Source: G963666895 sp963666895
GTDB taxonomy: Bacteria; Desulfobacterota; Desulfovibrionia; Desulfovibrionales; Desulfovibrionaceae
Assembly (NCBI GenBank): GCA_963666895.2
Contig: CAXXNS010000001.1
Span: forward strand, 186,001-250,000
DNA length: 64,000 nucleotides
Reading direction: 5' to 3'
Shown here piece by piece: positions 15,576 to 24,001 of this stretch (position 1 is the stretch's first letter; the number at the start of each line of letters is the position of its first letter). Below the pieces are notes generated by a model. That model made no database searches, was not told the origin of the DNA, and saw only the letters and a program-made list of their open reading frames with translations. The translations under genes were made by a program, and so were the position numbers.

Positions 15576-18050
15576 TCAACCTCCCTGGTCATGGGACGGG
15601 CCCGACGTGTCCCCGCCCCCGGTCTGGTCATGGGACGGGCCCGATGTGTCCCCGCCCCCGGTCTGGTCCTTGGACGGGCCCGACTTGTCGTCGCCATCGG
15701 TCTGGTCGTGGGACGGGCCCGGGCCATTGTCGTCATCGGACCGGCCGGGAGCCGGGCCGTCCCCCTCGTCGCCGTGCGAGCCCTTGTTGGCCACGGACTG
15801 GAACTCCACGGACCTCGCCTTGTTGTTGAACAGGAACTTGCTCATGTCGCCCAGGGACTTGCGCAGGGACAGCCACTGCCCGGTGCGGCCGGACTTGTTG
15901 TACAGGGTCAGCTTGCCCTTGGGGCACTTGGAGGTGTCCACCCAGACCGAGCTGGCCTTGCCGGCCATGTTGGAGCCCAGGTTGGTTTCCGTGTCCCCGG
16001 AAAAGCACTTCCACTCCCCGGTGAAGGCCTCGTACTCGAACAGGCAGAATCCGCAGCCGCCCGTGTGGTTCCAGGGGCCGTCCGCCCCGTCCTTGTAGAG
16101 CTTGACCGAGGATATCTTGTCGTCCAGGACCTGGCCCAACGAGCCCAGGGTGCCCTTGATCAACCGGCTCTTGCCCTTGTAGTCGTCCTTTTCGAACAGC
16201 TCCACCACCAGGTTGGGGCACTGGCTCGTAAGCAGGCCCACGGACGAGGCCAGGTTGTCGAATTCGTAGTTGTCCAGATCCTTGACGCTCTTGTCAAAGC
16301 AGACCTTCTTGCCCTCGAAGTCCTTGAGCGCGTGCAGGCACACCCCGCAGTCCTTCCAGGGGTCCACCTCCGCGTTCTTGCCCTTGGGGTGGAAGATGGC
16401 CGACCTCACGTGGCCGCCGCCCATGTCCAGCTCGTCCAGGTCCACGACGCTGTCCTCCAGCACCACCTCCCGGCCCTTGTACTCCTTTCCGGTGTACAGG
16501 GTGAGCTTGGCGTCGGGGCACTTGTCCGTGATGAAGAGCACGGAGTTCACCGGCCTGTCGGCCGGGCACAGGTCGTCGTCCCCCCAGGTCTCGTCGCAAT
16601 CACCGTCCATGGAGTTGTCGCCCTTGACCAGGCAACGGAAGGAGCTGACGAAGTTGTCCTCCTGATAGAGGCAGACCCCGCAGCCCTCGGTGATGGCCCG
16701 CGGGTCCTGGGGCATGTCCCAGTCCTCGCTGATGCCGAAAAGCACCGAACTGATCTCGTCGTTGAGCGTGGTCAACTTGGGCACGTCGGTGAACACTATC
16801 CGCGCGCCCTTGTCCTTCTTCTGCTGGAGCTTTTCGTGCACGTTCTGCCAGTCCACCGCGTCAAAGGTGAACTTGTTGACGATCTGCAGCCAGTTCGTGT
16901 TGGCCAGTTCCAGGTTCATGTCCGCGGAGCGGTAGTAGTTCATGTCAAAGACCATGACCGAGAGCCTGGGGCAGGTCTCGTTGTAGAAACGGATGGACGA
17001 TGCCTTGTCCGCGAAGTCCATGTCCTTGAGGTCGCCGACGCTCAGGCTGAGGCAAAGCTCCTCGCCCTTGTAGTTCCAGTTCTCGTACAGGCAGATGCCG
17101 CACTTCTTGGGATCGCTGATGCCGGATTCGTAAACCCCGATGGACTTGACCTTGTCGTTGAAGTCCGCGGGCAGGCTGGGCATGTCCTCACGAACCACGA
17201 ATTGGGCCCCTTTTTCGTCGTCCTTGTTGTACAGGGCCACCGCCAGATTGGGACAGCCATGCGTGAACAGGCGGACCGAGGAGGCCTTGTTCTTCAAGGC
17301 GTCCAGGTCGCTATACGTCGAGCACTCACGCTCGCCGGCATAGTTTGTGTGTTCGTAAAAACAAACCTTGCAATCGTTCGCATCCGCCTGCGACGCACCA
17401 TTGCCCGCGCTCCACAGCTTCAGGGAGGAAATATTGTCGTTCCAGTCGGCGGCCATCTGCTTCACGTTCTTCCGGAGGACCTTGTGGTCGCCCTGGTAAT
17501 TCTTCTTCTTGTAGATGGTCAGGTCCAGGTCCGGGCATTGGTCCTTGAAGAAGCGGATGGAGGAGATCTTGTTGGCGAACTTGGGGTCCAGGTCGTTGAG
17601 GTCGGTGTGGCCCCCGTTGTTCTTGAAGCAGGCGTAGTCGCCACCGTAGTTGAAATTCTCGTAGACGCAGACGCCGCAGTCGGGCGCGTCCGAGGCGGAC
17701 CCGCTGCTGCCCCGCTCAAAGGTCAGGGACATGGCCTTGTCGTTGAAGTCGTCCCCAACGTACTCGGAACTACTTGTGAAGACCTTTTCCCCGCCTTTTT
17801 GGCTCTTGAGCTTGTGCAGGGTCACTCTGAGGTCGGGGCAGCCGGCCTTGAACAGCTTGAGCGAGGAGACCTCGTTGCCCAGGCCGTGGGCGGCCAGGTT
17901 GGCCACATCCCCGCTGAAGCACTTCTTCGTGCCGCCGTAATCATCGTGCTCGAACAGGCAGACCTCGCATCGGTCGTTGGCGGCCAGGGCCGGCGTGGCG
18001 ACCATGAGAACAGCCAGGAACAACAACGCAAATCCGAAAACCGTACGCAT
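15576..18050 (-). CDS. Secreted multi-domain beta/gamma-crystallin-like protein (paralogue 2)
   Basis: The 824-residue protein has signal peptide MRTVFGFALLFLAVLMVATP (cleaved after ALA). It has the same 14-motif plan as its neighbours (GNEVSSLKL, NDKAMSLTF, ANKISSIRF, NDNISSLKL and so on to NNKARSVEF). ATG 18050 is preferred because AGGGGGAG lies eight bases upstream and the N-terminus then matches paralogue 1; ATG 18056 is possible. Between motifs 7 and 8 all three paralogues carry a longer insert (FDMNYYRSADMN... through D.P.L..LNDEISSV), so this is an inherited feature. The C-terminus has the 13-residue Gly/Asp repeat. It ends 142 bases before paralogue 1 starts, the widest gap in the cluster. 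Predicted Ca2+-binding extracellular protein. Confidence 0.85.
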   Translation of the reverse strand: MRTVFGFALLFLAVLMVATPALAANDRCEVCLFEHDDYGGTKKCFSGDVANLAAHGLGNEVSSLKLFKAGCPDLRVTLHKLKSQKGGEKVFTSSSEYVGDDFNDKAMSLTFERGSSGSASDAPDCGVCVYENFNYGGDYACFKNNGGHTDLNDLDPKFANKISSIRFFKDQCPDLDLTIYKKKNYQGDHKVLRKNVKQMAADWNDNISSLKLWSAGNGASQADANDCKVCFYEHTNYAGERECSTYSDLDALKNKASSVRLFTHGCPNLAVALYNKDDEKGAQFVVREDMPSLPADFNDKVKSIGVYESGISDPKKCGICLYENWNYKGEELCLSLSVGDLKDMDFADKASSIRFYNETCPRLSVMVFDMNYYRSADMNLELANTNWLQIVNKFTFDAVDWQNVHEKLQQKKDKGARIVFTDVPKLTTLNDEISSVLFGISEDWDMPQDPRAITEGCGVCLYQEDNFVSSFRCLVKGDNSMDGDCDETWGDDDLCPADRPVNSVLFITDKCPDAKLTLYTGKEYKGREVVLEDSVVDLDELDMGGGHVRSAIFHPKGKNAEVDPWKDCGVCLHALKDFEGKKVCFDKSVKDLDNYEFDNLASSVGLLTSQCPNLVVELFEKDDYKGKSRLIKGTLGSLGQVLDDKISSVKLYKDGADGPWNHTGGCGFCLFEYEAFTGEWKCFSGDTETNLGSNMAGKASSVWVDTSKCPKGKLTLYNKSGRTGQWLSLRKSLGDMSKFLFNNKARSVEFQSVANKGSHGDEGDGPAPGRSDDDNGPGPSHDQTDGDDKSGPSKDQTGGGDTSGPSHDQTGGGDTSGPSHDQGG
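15588..15719 (-). repeat. 39-base tandem repeats encoding the C-terminal tail of paralogue 2
   Basis: These are the same repeat units as in paralogue 1, in frame and nearly identical in DNA sequence, although the globular parts of the two genes have clearly diverged. The third paralogue has only a trace of the repeat (GKLGPSKDKS). Confidence 0.85.
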
Positions 18051-18077
18051 CCGCATCACTCCCCCTGATGTCATGGT

Positions 18078-20414
18078 TTAAGACTTGTCCTTGGACGGAC
18101 CCAACTTGCCGCCGTCATCGGACTGGCTGGACGCCGGGCCGCTCCCTTCGTCGCCGTGGGAGCCCTTGTTGGCCACGGACTGGAACTCCACGGACCGGGC
18201 CTTGTTGTTGAAGGAGAACTTGCCCATGTCGCCCAGGGACTTGCGCAGGGAGAGCCACTGCCCGGTGCGGCCGGACTTGTTGTACAGGGTCAGCTTGCCC
18301 TTGGGGCACTGGGAGGTGTCCACCCAGACCGAGCTGGCCTTGCCGGCCATGTTGGAGCCCAGGTTGGTGTCCGTGTCCCCGGAAAAGCACTTCCACTCCC
18401 CGGTATAGGACTCGTACTCGAACAGGCAGAACCCGCAACCGTTGGTCTCGTCCCAGGGGCCGTCCTTCCCGTCCTTGTGGATCTTGACCGAGGAGATCTT
18501 GCCGTCCAGGACCTGGCCCACCCAGCCCACGGAGCCCTTGATTATACGGCTCTTGCCCTTGTAGGCGTCCTTTTCGAACAGCTCCACCACCATGTCGGGA
18601 CACTCGTCCTTGATCAGGCCCACCGAGGAGGCCAGATCGTCGAACTCGTAGCGGTCCAGATGCTTGACCATATTGTCAAAGCAGACGCTCGCGCCCTGGT
18701 AATCCTTGAGCGCGTGCAAACAGACCCCGCAGTCCTTCCAGGCGTCCACATCGATCTTCCCGCCATTGGCGAGGAATTTGGCCGAGTTTACATGGTCGCC
18801 GCCCATGTCCAGTTCGTCCAGGTCGATCACGCTGTCCTCCAGAACCCACTCGCGGCCCGTGTAGTTCACGTAGGAGTACAGGGCGAGCCTGGCGTCGGGA
18901 CACGTGTCCTTGATGAAGAGCACGGAGTTCACCGGCGAATAGTACGGGCACAAATCGTCGGCATGGGTTGTCTTGTCGCAACTGTTTATTTTGGGGTGGT
19001 CCTCGGTCAGGCAACGGAAGGAACTGACGAAGTTGTCTTCCTGATACAGGCAGACCCCGCAGCCTTCTTCGAGGATATCTCGCGGATCAAGCTCGCCGCC
19101 AGCGTCTTTCTCAGCGAAAAGCACCGAACTGATCTCGTCATTGAGCGTGGTCAGCCTGGGCACGTCGGTGTAGACGACCCGCATGCCCTTGTCCTTCTTC
19201 CTCTGGAGCTTCATGTGCACCGCTTCCCAGTCCACGACGTCGAAGCTGAACTTGGTGAGAAAGATCATCCAACCCGTGTCGTTCAGTTCCAGAGCCATGT
19301 CCGCGGAGCGGTAGTAGTTCATGTCAAAGACCATGACCGAAAGATCCGGGCAGGTCTCGTTGTAGAAGCGGATGGACGAGGCCTTGTCCGTGAAATCCAT
19401 GTCCTTGAGGTCCGCGGCGTTCAGGCTCAGACAAAGCTCCTCGCCCCTGTAGTTCCAGTCCTCGTACAGGCAGACGCCGCATTTCCTGGGATCGGGGACG
19501 CCCCCGACTTTCACGGACTTGACCTTGTCATTGAACCCGTCGGGCAGACTGGGCATGTCCTGGTGGACCATGAGCTGGTCCCCTTCCCGGTCATCCTTGG
19601 TGAACAGGACCGCTGTCCGGGCGTCGCAATTCCCGGTGAACACACGCACCGAGGAGACCTTGTTCCTCAGAGCATCGAATTCGTTACCGCACTCACGTAT
19701 TCCCCCGTAGTTGATGTGCTCGTAGAAGCAGACCTTGCATCGCTCCAGGTCCTTGAGCGTGGCGCCCTGCCCGCCGTTCCACAACTTCAGGGAGGAAATC
19801 TGGTCGTTCCAGGTGCTGGTCATCTGCCGGACGTCTTCCTGGAAGGTCGCGAACTCGCCCTGGTAGTCGTTTCTTTTGTAGACGGTCAGATCTATGTTCG
19901 GGCATCCGTCCTTGAAAAAACGGACCGAGGAAATCTTGTTGGAGAAGCTGGGATCCAGGTCGTTGAGATTGGTGCTGCCCTGGTTGTTCTCGAAGCAGGC
20001 GTAGTCGCCCCCAAAGTTGGCGTCCTCGTAGACGCAGATGCCGCATTGGGGCGCGTCCGAGGCGGCTCCGGTGCTGCCCCGCTCAAAGGTCAGGGACATG
20101 GCCTTGTCGTTGAAGTCGTCTCCAACGTACTTGGCGCTGCTCGTGAAGACCTTTTCCCCGCCTCTTTGGCTCTTGAGCTTGTGCAGGGTCACCCTGAGGT
20201 CCGGGCAGTCGGCCTTGAACATCCTGAGCGAGGAGACCTCGTTGCCCAGGCCGTGGGCGGCCAGGTTGGCCACGTCCTGGTCAAAGCATTTCTTCGTGCC
20301 GCCGTAATCATCGTGCTCGAACAGGCAGACCGAACAACGCTCGTTGTCGGCAAAGCAAAGGCCGCAGCAACACGTGATCACCGACACCAAAATCAATACA
20401 ACAAAGGATCGCAT
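18078..20414 (-). CDS. Secreted multi-domain beta/gamma-crystallin-like protein (paralogue 3, first of the tandem)
   Basis: The 778-residue protein has signal peptide MRSFVVLILVSVITCCCGLCF (cleaved before ADNERC). It has 14 Greek-key motifs in the same order as its paralogues (GNEVSSLRM, NDKAMSLTF, SNKISSVRF, NDQISSLKL ... NNKARSVEF). It is closer to paralogue 2 than to paralogue 1 (long shared stretches such as CLFEHDDYGGTKKCF and NKSGRTGQWLSLRKSLGDM). The C-terminal repeat tail is almost absent. The ATG is preceded by GGAGGGAAT. It is the first gene of the leftward cluster and is followed after 27 bases by paralogue 2, so the promoter should lie in 20415-20700. Confidence 0.85.
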   Translation of the reverse strand: MRSFVVLILVSVITCCCGLCFADNERCSVCLFEHDDYGGTKKCFDQDVANLAAHGLGNEVSSLRMFKADCPDLRVTLHKLKSQRGGEKVFTSSAKYVGDDFNDKAMSLTFERGSTGAASDAPQCGICVYEDANFGGDYACFENNQGSTNLNDLDPSFSNKISSVRFFKDGCPNIDLTVYKRNDYQGEFATFQEDVRQMTSTWNDQISSLKLWNGGQGATLKDLERCKVCFYEHINYGGIRECGNEFDALRNKVSSVRVFTGNCDARTAVLFTKDDREGDQLMVHQDMPSLPDGFNDKVKSVKVGGVPDPRKCGVCLYEDWNYRGEELCLSLNAADLKDMDFTDKASSIRFYNETCPDLSVMVFDMNYYRSADMALELNDTGWMIFLTKFSFDVVDWEAVHMKLQRKKDKGMRVVYTDVPRLTTLNDEISSVLFAEKDAGGELDPRDILEEGCGVCLYQEDNFVSSFRCLTEDHPKINSCDKTTHADDLCPYYSPVNSVLFIKDTCPDARLALYSYVNYTGREWVLEDSVIDLDELDMGGDHVNSAKFLANGGKIDVDAWKDCGVCLHALKDYQGASVCFDNMVKHLDRYEFDDLASSVGLIKDECPDMVVELFEKDAYKGKSRIIKGSVGWVGQVLDGKISSVKIHKDGKDGPWDETNGCGFCLFEYESYTGEWKCFSGDTDTNLGSNMAGKASSVWVDTSQCPKGKLTLYNKSGRTGQWLSLRKSLGDMGKFSFNNKARSVEFQSVANKGSHGDEGSGPASSQSDDGGKLGPSKDKS

Positions 20415-20701
20415 ATTCCCTCCAAAACGGCATCATGCATATAAAAGGGCTTGTTCTCCGCCGTTTCCAACTACGTGCCGGCCGTCAGTCCCCCATCAAC
20501 AAACCGGCAATCCATAGACTTCTGCATGTATAGTCAGTTGCCAAAGTTGGTACACACGGTCAATAGAACGACTGTTCAATCTACGGCCGTTTTGGGCCCG
20601 CAAACGGGCCTTCCTGGAAATCAACTGTCTGGGAAAACTAAGAAAAGATGGAAGAGGAAATAAATTGAAATCTTTTCAGGGTAACAAAAACGCAGCCCGG
20701 T
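20415..20701 (-). promoter_or_regulatory. Upstream region of the crystallin/secretin/propeller cluster
   Basis: This 287-base non-coding stretch is A+T-richer than its flanks. It should hold the promoter for the leftward 12 kb cluster and the 3' region of the gene at 20702. A GC-rich hairpin GGCCCG-CAAA-CGGGCC sits at about 20598-20613 without a T-run. Hexamers such as TTGACC and TATACA occur on the minus strand but not at proper spacing, so I do not assign a promoter. Confidence 0.3.
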
Positions 20702-21322
20702 TCACGAAGCCACCAGAACGGCCCGCACCGGACTGGCCTCGGCCCCGGGGTCCAGGTCCAGGGGCAGGCAGATCAGGCCGTATTCCCCGGGCGTGACCCC
20801 GGACAAATCCAGGTTCTCCAGCAGGAGCACGCCCGCGCCCAGGAGAAGATGGTGGGCGGGCAGGTCCGCGCTGTCCACCGGGTCCGGGCCGAGCCCGTCC
20901 ACTCCCACCAGGCCGACCCCGCGCTCGGCCAGCAGCCGGGCCGCGTCCGGCTCCAGAAAAACCATGTCGCCCGTATCCGGCTTTACGGAATTGTCGGTCC
21001 TGAGCAGCACGGCCCGGGCCGTGTGAAGATTCAGTGACGATATCAAGTCCGGCCCAACCGAGGACCGTCCCGTGGCGTCGGCCACCAGAGCGGGCAGCAC
21101 GAAACGCTCCAGGGGGAAGCGGTCCAGCGGATCGCCGCCGGGCAGGATGTGGGCCGGGGCGTCCACGTGGGTGCCGGAATGGGCGCAAAGGCTCAAGCGC
21201 GAGACCAGGCCGCCGTCCCCGGAGCCGGTCACGGGCGAACGCTCGTAGACCGGGTCGCCGGGAAAGCACGGGCAGCGGTCCAGGCGGCGGCTGATGTCCA
21301 GGACGCGGATGGATCGGAACAT
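20702..21322 (-). CDS. Cyclase-family (kynurenine-formamidase-like) metal-dependent hydrolase
   Basis: The 206-residue protein starts at ATG 21322 (MFRSIRVLDISRRLDRCPCF). The family signature HSGTHVDAPAH (HxGTHxDxPxH, metal and active-site residues) lies at about residues 48-58, and a second conserved part is GVGLVGVDGLGPD. The family includes KynB arylformamidase, isatin hydrolase and polyketide cyclases; length fits KynB (about 205-215). No kyn genes are nearby, so the substrate is open. A second frame over the same DNA has no family features. It is the last gene before the divergent degP. Confidence 0.85.
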   Translation of the reverse strand: MFRSIRVLDISRRLDRCPCFPGDPVYERSPVTGSGDGGLVSRLSLCAHSGTHVDAPAHILPGGDPLDRFPLERFVLPALVADATGRSSVGPDLISSLNLHTARAVLLRTDNSVKPDTGDMVFLEPDAARLLAERGVGLVGVDGLGPDPVDSADLPAHHLLLGAGVLLLENLDLSGVTPGEYGLICLPLDLDPGAEASPVRAVLVAS

Positions 21323-21446
21323 GCCCTGTCCTATCCTGGACCCGTGCCGTGGTCAAAATATAGGCCCCCCCTTTACATTTGTCCGTCCCGATTTATACTG
21401 CCCCTACTCGCCGCGATTGCCGAAATTCCCTTTTTCAGGAGGCGTC

Positions 21447-22913
21447 ATGGTACGCAAATTATTCGGAACCCTCATCGTATTCACAGTGGTGCTGAGCGCG
21501 CCCTTGAGCGCCTTGGCCACCCTGCCCATGTTCGAGAAAGGCGGTTTGCCCGACTTCACTGAACTGGCCGACACGGCGGCCAAGGCCGTGGTCAACATCT
21601 CCACCTCCCGCACCGTGCAGGCCCAGTTCTCCGGCCCGGGCATGGAGCAGTTCAAGGAATTCTTCGAACAATTCAAGGATGTCCCCGGCTTCCCCAGCCC
21701 GGACGAGATGTTCCCCTTCCCCAAGAACGGGACCCCGCAGGAACAGTCCGCCCTGGGCTCCGGCTTCATCATCAGCCCGGACGGCTTCATCGTCACCAAC
21801 AACCACGTGGTCCAGGGGGCCGACACCATCACGGTCAAGCTGGTGGACAACGGCAAGGGCTACGCCGCCACCGTGGTCGGCCTGGACCCGGAGACCGACC
21901 TGGCCCTGATCAAGATCGAGCCCGACCACGAACTGCCCGTGCTGGAATTCGCGGACTCCGACGGCCTCAAGGTGGGCGAGTGGGTCATGGCCATCGGCAA
22001 CCCCTTCGGCCTGGGCCACACCGTCACCGCGGGCATCGTTTCGGCCAAGGGCCGCGTCCTGGGCGCCGGTCCCTATGACGACTTCATCCAGACCGACGCG
22101 TCCATCAACCCGGGCAACTCCGGCGGACCGCTGGTGAACATGGACGGCAAGGTGATAGGCATCAACTCGGCCATCATCCCGGCCGGACAGGGACTGGGCT
22201 TCGCCATCCCGTCCACCATGGCCCGCAAGGTCATCGAGCAGCTCAAGACCGGCCAGAGCGTGCAGCGCGGCTGGCTGGGCATCCAGATGCAGAACCTGGA
22301 CGAGGACACCGCCGCGGCCGTGGGCCTGAGCGAGCCCAAGGGCGTGCTGGTGGCCGACGCCTTTGCCGGCGACCCGGCCGCCAAGGCCGGAGTCGAGGTG
22401 GGCGACGTGATCCTGGCCGTCAACGGCCAGGACGTGGAGGACACCAACGACCTGGCCCGGGCCATCGCCGCCATCACCCCGGGCGAGACGGCCACCCTGA
22501 CCGTCTGGCGCAGCGGCAAGAAGCTCGACCTGGACGTGATCCTGGACGAGCGCGCCGCCCACCTGGCCCAGGAAAACCAGAAGGACCAGGGACAGCAGGG
22601 GCAGGACGTCCAGCCCGCGGATGAAAAGGGCATGTTCCTGCGCCCGCTCAGGACCAACGAGGCCCAGGCCCTGCAACTGGACGGCGTGTACGGCCTGGTG
22701 GTCACCCGGGTGAACCCCGGCTCCGTGGCCGAAAAGCAGGGCCTGCGCAAGGGCGACGTGATCCTGGAGGTCGAGAAGACCCGCGTGGCCAGCCTGGACG
22801 AGTACCACCAGGCCATGGAAAAGGCCCAGGACAAGACCCCGCCCGTGGCCCTGCTCCTGGTCAAGCGCGGCGACCACAACCTGTTCGTCACCCTGCCCCT
22901 GGACAAGGAGTAG
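21447..22913 (+). CDS. degP: Periplasmic serine protease DegP/HtrA with two PDZ domains
   Basis: The 488-residue protein has a signal peptide (MVRKLFGTLIVFTVVLSAPLSALA). The trypsin-like domain shows the triad H120 (VTNNHVV), D151 (ETDLALIKI) and S225 (NPGNSGGPL). Two PDZ domains follow (GWLGIQMQNL...KGVLVADAF and GLVVTRVNPGSVAEKQGLRKGDVILEV), joined by a Gln-rich linker. ATG 21447 has a strong CAGGAGG seven bases upstream. It degrades or refolds misfolded envelope proteins. It is followed by a GC hairpin and ispE. Confidence 0.93.
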   Translation: MVRKLFGTLIVFTVVLSAPLSALATLPMFEKGGLPDFTELADTAAKAVVNISTSRTVQAQFSGPGMEQFKEFFEQFKDVPGFPSPDEMFPFPKNGTPQEQSALGSGFIISPDGFIVTNNHVVQGADTITVKLVDNGKGYAATVVGLDPETDLALIKIEPDHELPVLEFADSDGLKVGEWVMAIGNPFGLGHTVTAGIVSAKGRVLGAGPYDDFIQTDASINPGNSGGPLVNMDGKVIGINSAIIPAGQGLGFAIPSTMARKVIEQLKTGQSVQRGWLGIQMQNLDEDTAAAVGLSEPKGVLVADAFAGDPAAKAGVEVGDVILAVNGQDVEDTNDLARAIAAITPGETATLTVWRSGKKLDLDVILDERAAHLAQENQKDQGQQGQDVQPADEKGMFLRPLRTNEAQALQLDGVYGLVVTRVNPGSVAEKQGLRKGDVILEVEKTRVASLDEYHQAMEKAQDKTPPVALLLVKRGDHNLFVTLPLDKE

Positions 22914-22941
22914 AACAAGAAATAGGCCATCCGCCCGGCAC

Positions 22942-22963
22942 GGGGGGCTTGCGAGAGCCCCCC
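22942..22963 (+). other. GC-rich hairpin between degP and ispE
   Basis: GGGGGGCT and AGCCCCCC form an 8-pair stem with a 6-base loop, framed by CCGG...CCGG. No T-run follows, so it is either a weak terminator or an mRNA processing/stability element just before ispE. Confidence 0.5.
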
Positions 22964-22982
22964 GGCCGGGATACACCGGGGC

Positions 22983-23930
22983 ATGACCGGCCCCGACCCC
23001 AATCCCGACCGCACCCCCGCAGATGCCGAGGTTCTCAAGGCCCCGGCCAAGATCAATCTGACCCTGGACATCCTGAGCCGCAGGCCCGACGGGTTCCACG
23101 AGCTCTCCACCCTGTTTCTCCCCCTGCCCGAGCCCTGCGACACCCTGACCGTGACGCCCGCGCCGGCCGGCACCGGCCTGGCCCTGGACTGCCCGGGCCT
23201 GGACCTGCCGCCGGACAAGAATCTGGTCCACAAGGCCTGGTCCGCCTACGCCAAGGCCACGGACTTCGCCCCGGACCTGGCCGTGCGCGTGGACAAGGCC
23301 ATCCCCGAAGGTGCGGGCCTGGGCGGGGGCAGCTCGGACTGCGCGGCCATGCTCCGCCACCTGAACCGCACCGCTCCCAAGCCCCTGGACCCGATCGCGC
23401 TGAACCAACTGGCCGCCGGACTGGGTGCGGACGTGCCCTTCTTCCTCCTGGGCGGACCGGCCTGGGCCGCGGGCATCGGCGAGGAACTGACCCCGGCCAA
23501 GGTGGACCTGACCGGGCTGCACCTGGTCCTGGCCTGCCCGGACCTGCACGTGGACACGGCCTGGGCCTATCGGGAATGGGACAAGGCCCGAAAGCCGAGC
23601 CAGGACGCGGTTTTCTTGACAAGCCTTCGGGCAGGGTCTACAAACCATGCTCCCGCCGGGCCGGTGATCCTTCGGAACGACTTTGAAAAAGTGGTCTTTC
23701 CGGCCCATCCGGAGCTTGGCCGACTCAAGGCCCGCCTCTATTTCCTGGGGGCGAACGCAGTGGTCATGAGCGGCAGCGGGGCAAGCGTGTTCGCCCTGTT
23801 CCGGGACCGGACACGGGCCCAAAAGGCGGCCGTACGACTCGGTGAAGAAGGGATGCGCGTGTTTCGGCACGCCTTTGACGGAACGACGACAATGCCGGTG
23901 GACAACGCTGGGGTGTCGCCAAGTTGGTAA
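22983..23930 (+). CDS. ispE: 4-diphosphocytidyl-2-C-methyl-D-erythritol kinase (IspE)
   Basis: The 315-residue GHMP kinase phosphorylates the 2-hydroxyl of CDP-ME in the MEP isoprenoid pathway. Family motifs are KAPAKINLTLDIL at the N-terminus, the ATP loop PEGAGLGGGSSDCAAML and the C-terminal GSGASVFALF. Length is somewhat above the usual 280-300 because of a short N-terminal extension. The last seven codons and the stop lie inside the tRNA-Gln gene (23909-23930), so the C-terminus NAGVSPSW is encoded by tRNA sequence. The next genes are tRNA-Gln and prs on the same strand. Confidence 0.93.
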   Translation: MTGPDPNPDRTPADAEVLKAPAKINLTLDILSRRPDGFHELSTLFLPLPEPCDTLTVTPAPAGTGLALDCPGLDLPPDKNLVHKAWSAYAKATDFAPDLAVRVDKAIPEGAGLGGGSSDCAAMLRHLNRTAPKPLDPIALNQLAAGLGADVPFFLLGGPAWAAGIGEELTPAKVDLTGLHLVLACPDLHVDTAWAYREWDKARKPSQDAVFLTSLRAGSTNHAPAGPVILRNDFEKVVFPAHPELGRLKARLYFLGANAVVMSGSGASVFALFRDRTRAQKAAVRLGEEGMRVFRHAFDGTTTMPVDNAGVSPSW

Positions 23931-23984
23931 GGCAACGGGTTTTGGTCCCGTCATACGTGGGTTCGAATCCTACCACCCCAGCCA
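23909..23984 (+). tRNA. tRNA-Gln (anticodon TTG)
   Basis: The 76-base cloverleaf has acceptor TGGGGTG paired with CACCCCA, anticodon TTG in the loop TTTTGGT, and T loop TTCGAAT. The discriminator G and CCA end are encoded. Its first 22 bases overlap the end of ispE and it precedes prs by 17 bases, so it is probably cut out of a polycistronic transcript. Confidence 0.96.
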
Positions 23985-24001
23985 ATTCTCGGGAGCGCGC
24001 C

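Noticed and set aside
15591..20444. Two more long plus-strand frames opposite crystallin paralogues 2 and 3
   Set aside because: They resemble each other only because the sense genes are paralogues; no start signals.
20598..20613. Rho-independent terminator for the cyclase-family gene
   Set aside because: The GGCCCG/CGGGCC hairpin lacks a T-run on both strands and is some 90 bases beyond the stop.
21459..23954. Minus-strand 831-codon frame over degP and ispE
   Set aside because: It runs antisense to two well-defined genes and has shadow composition.
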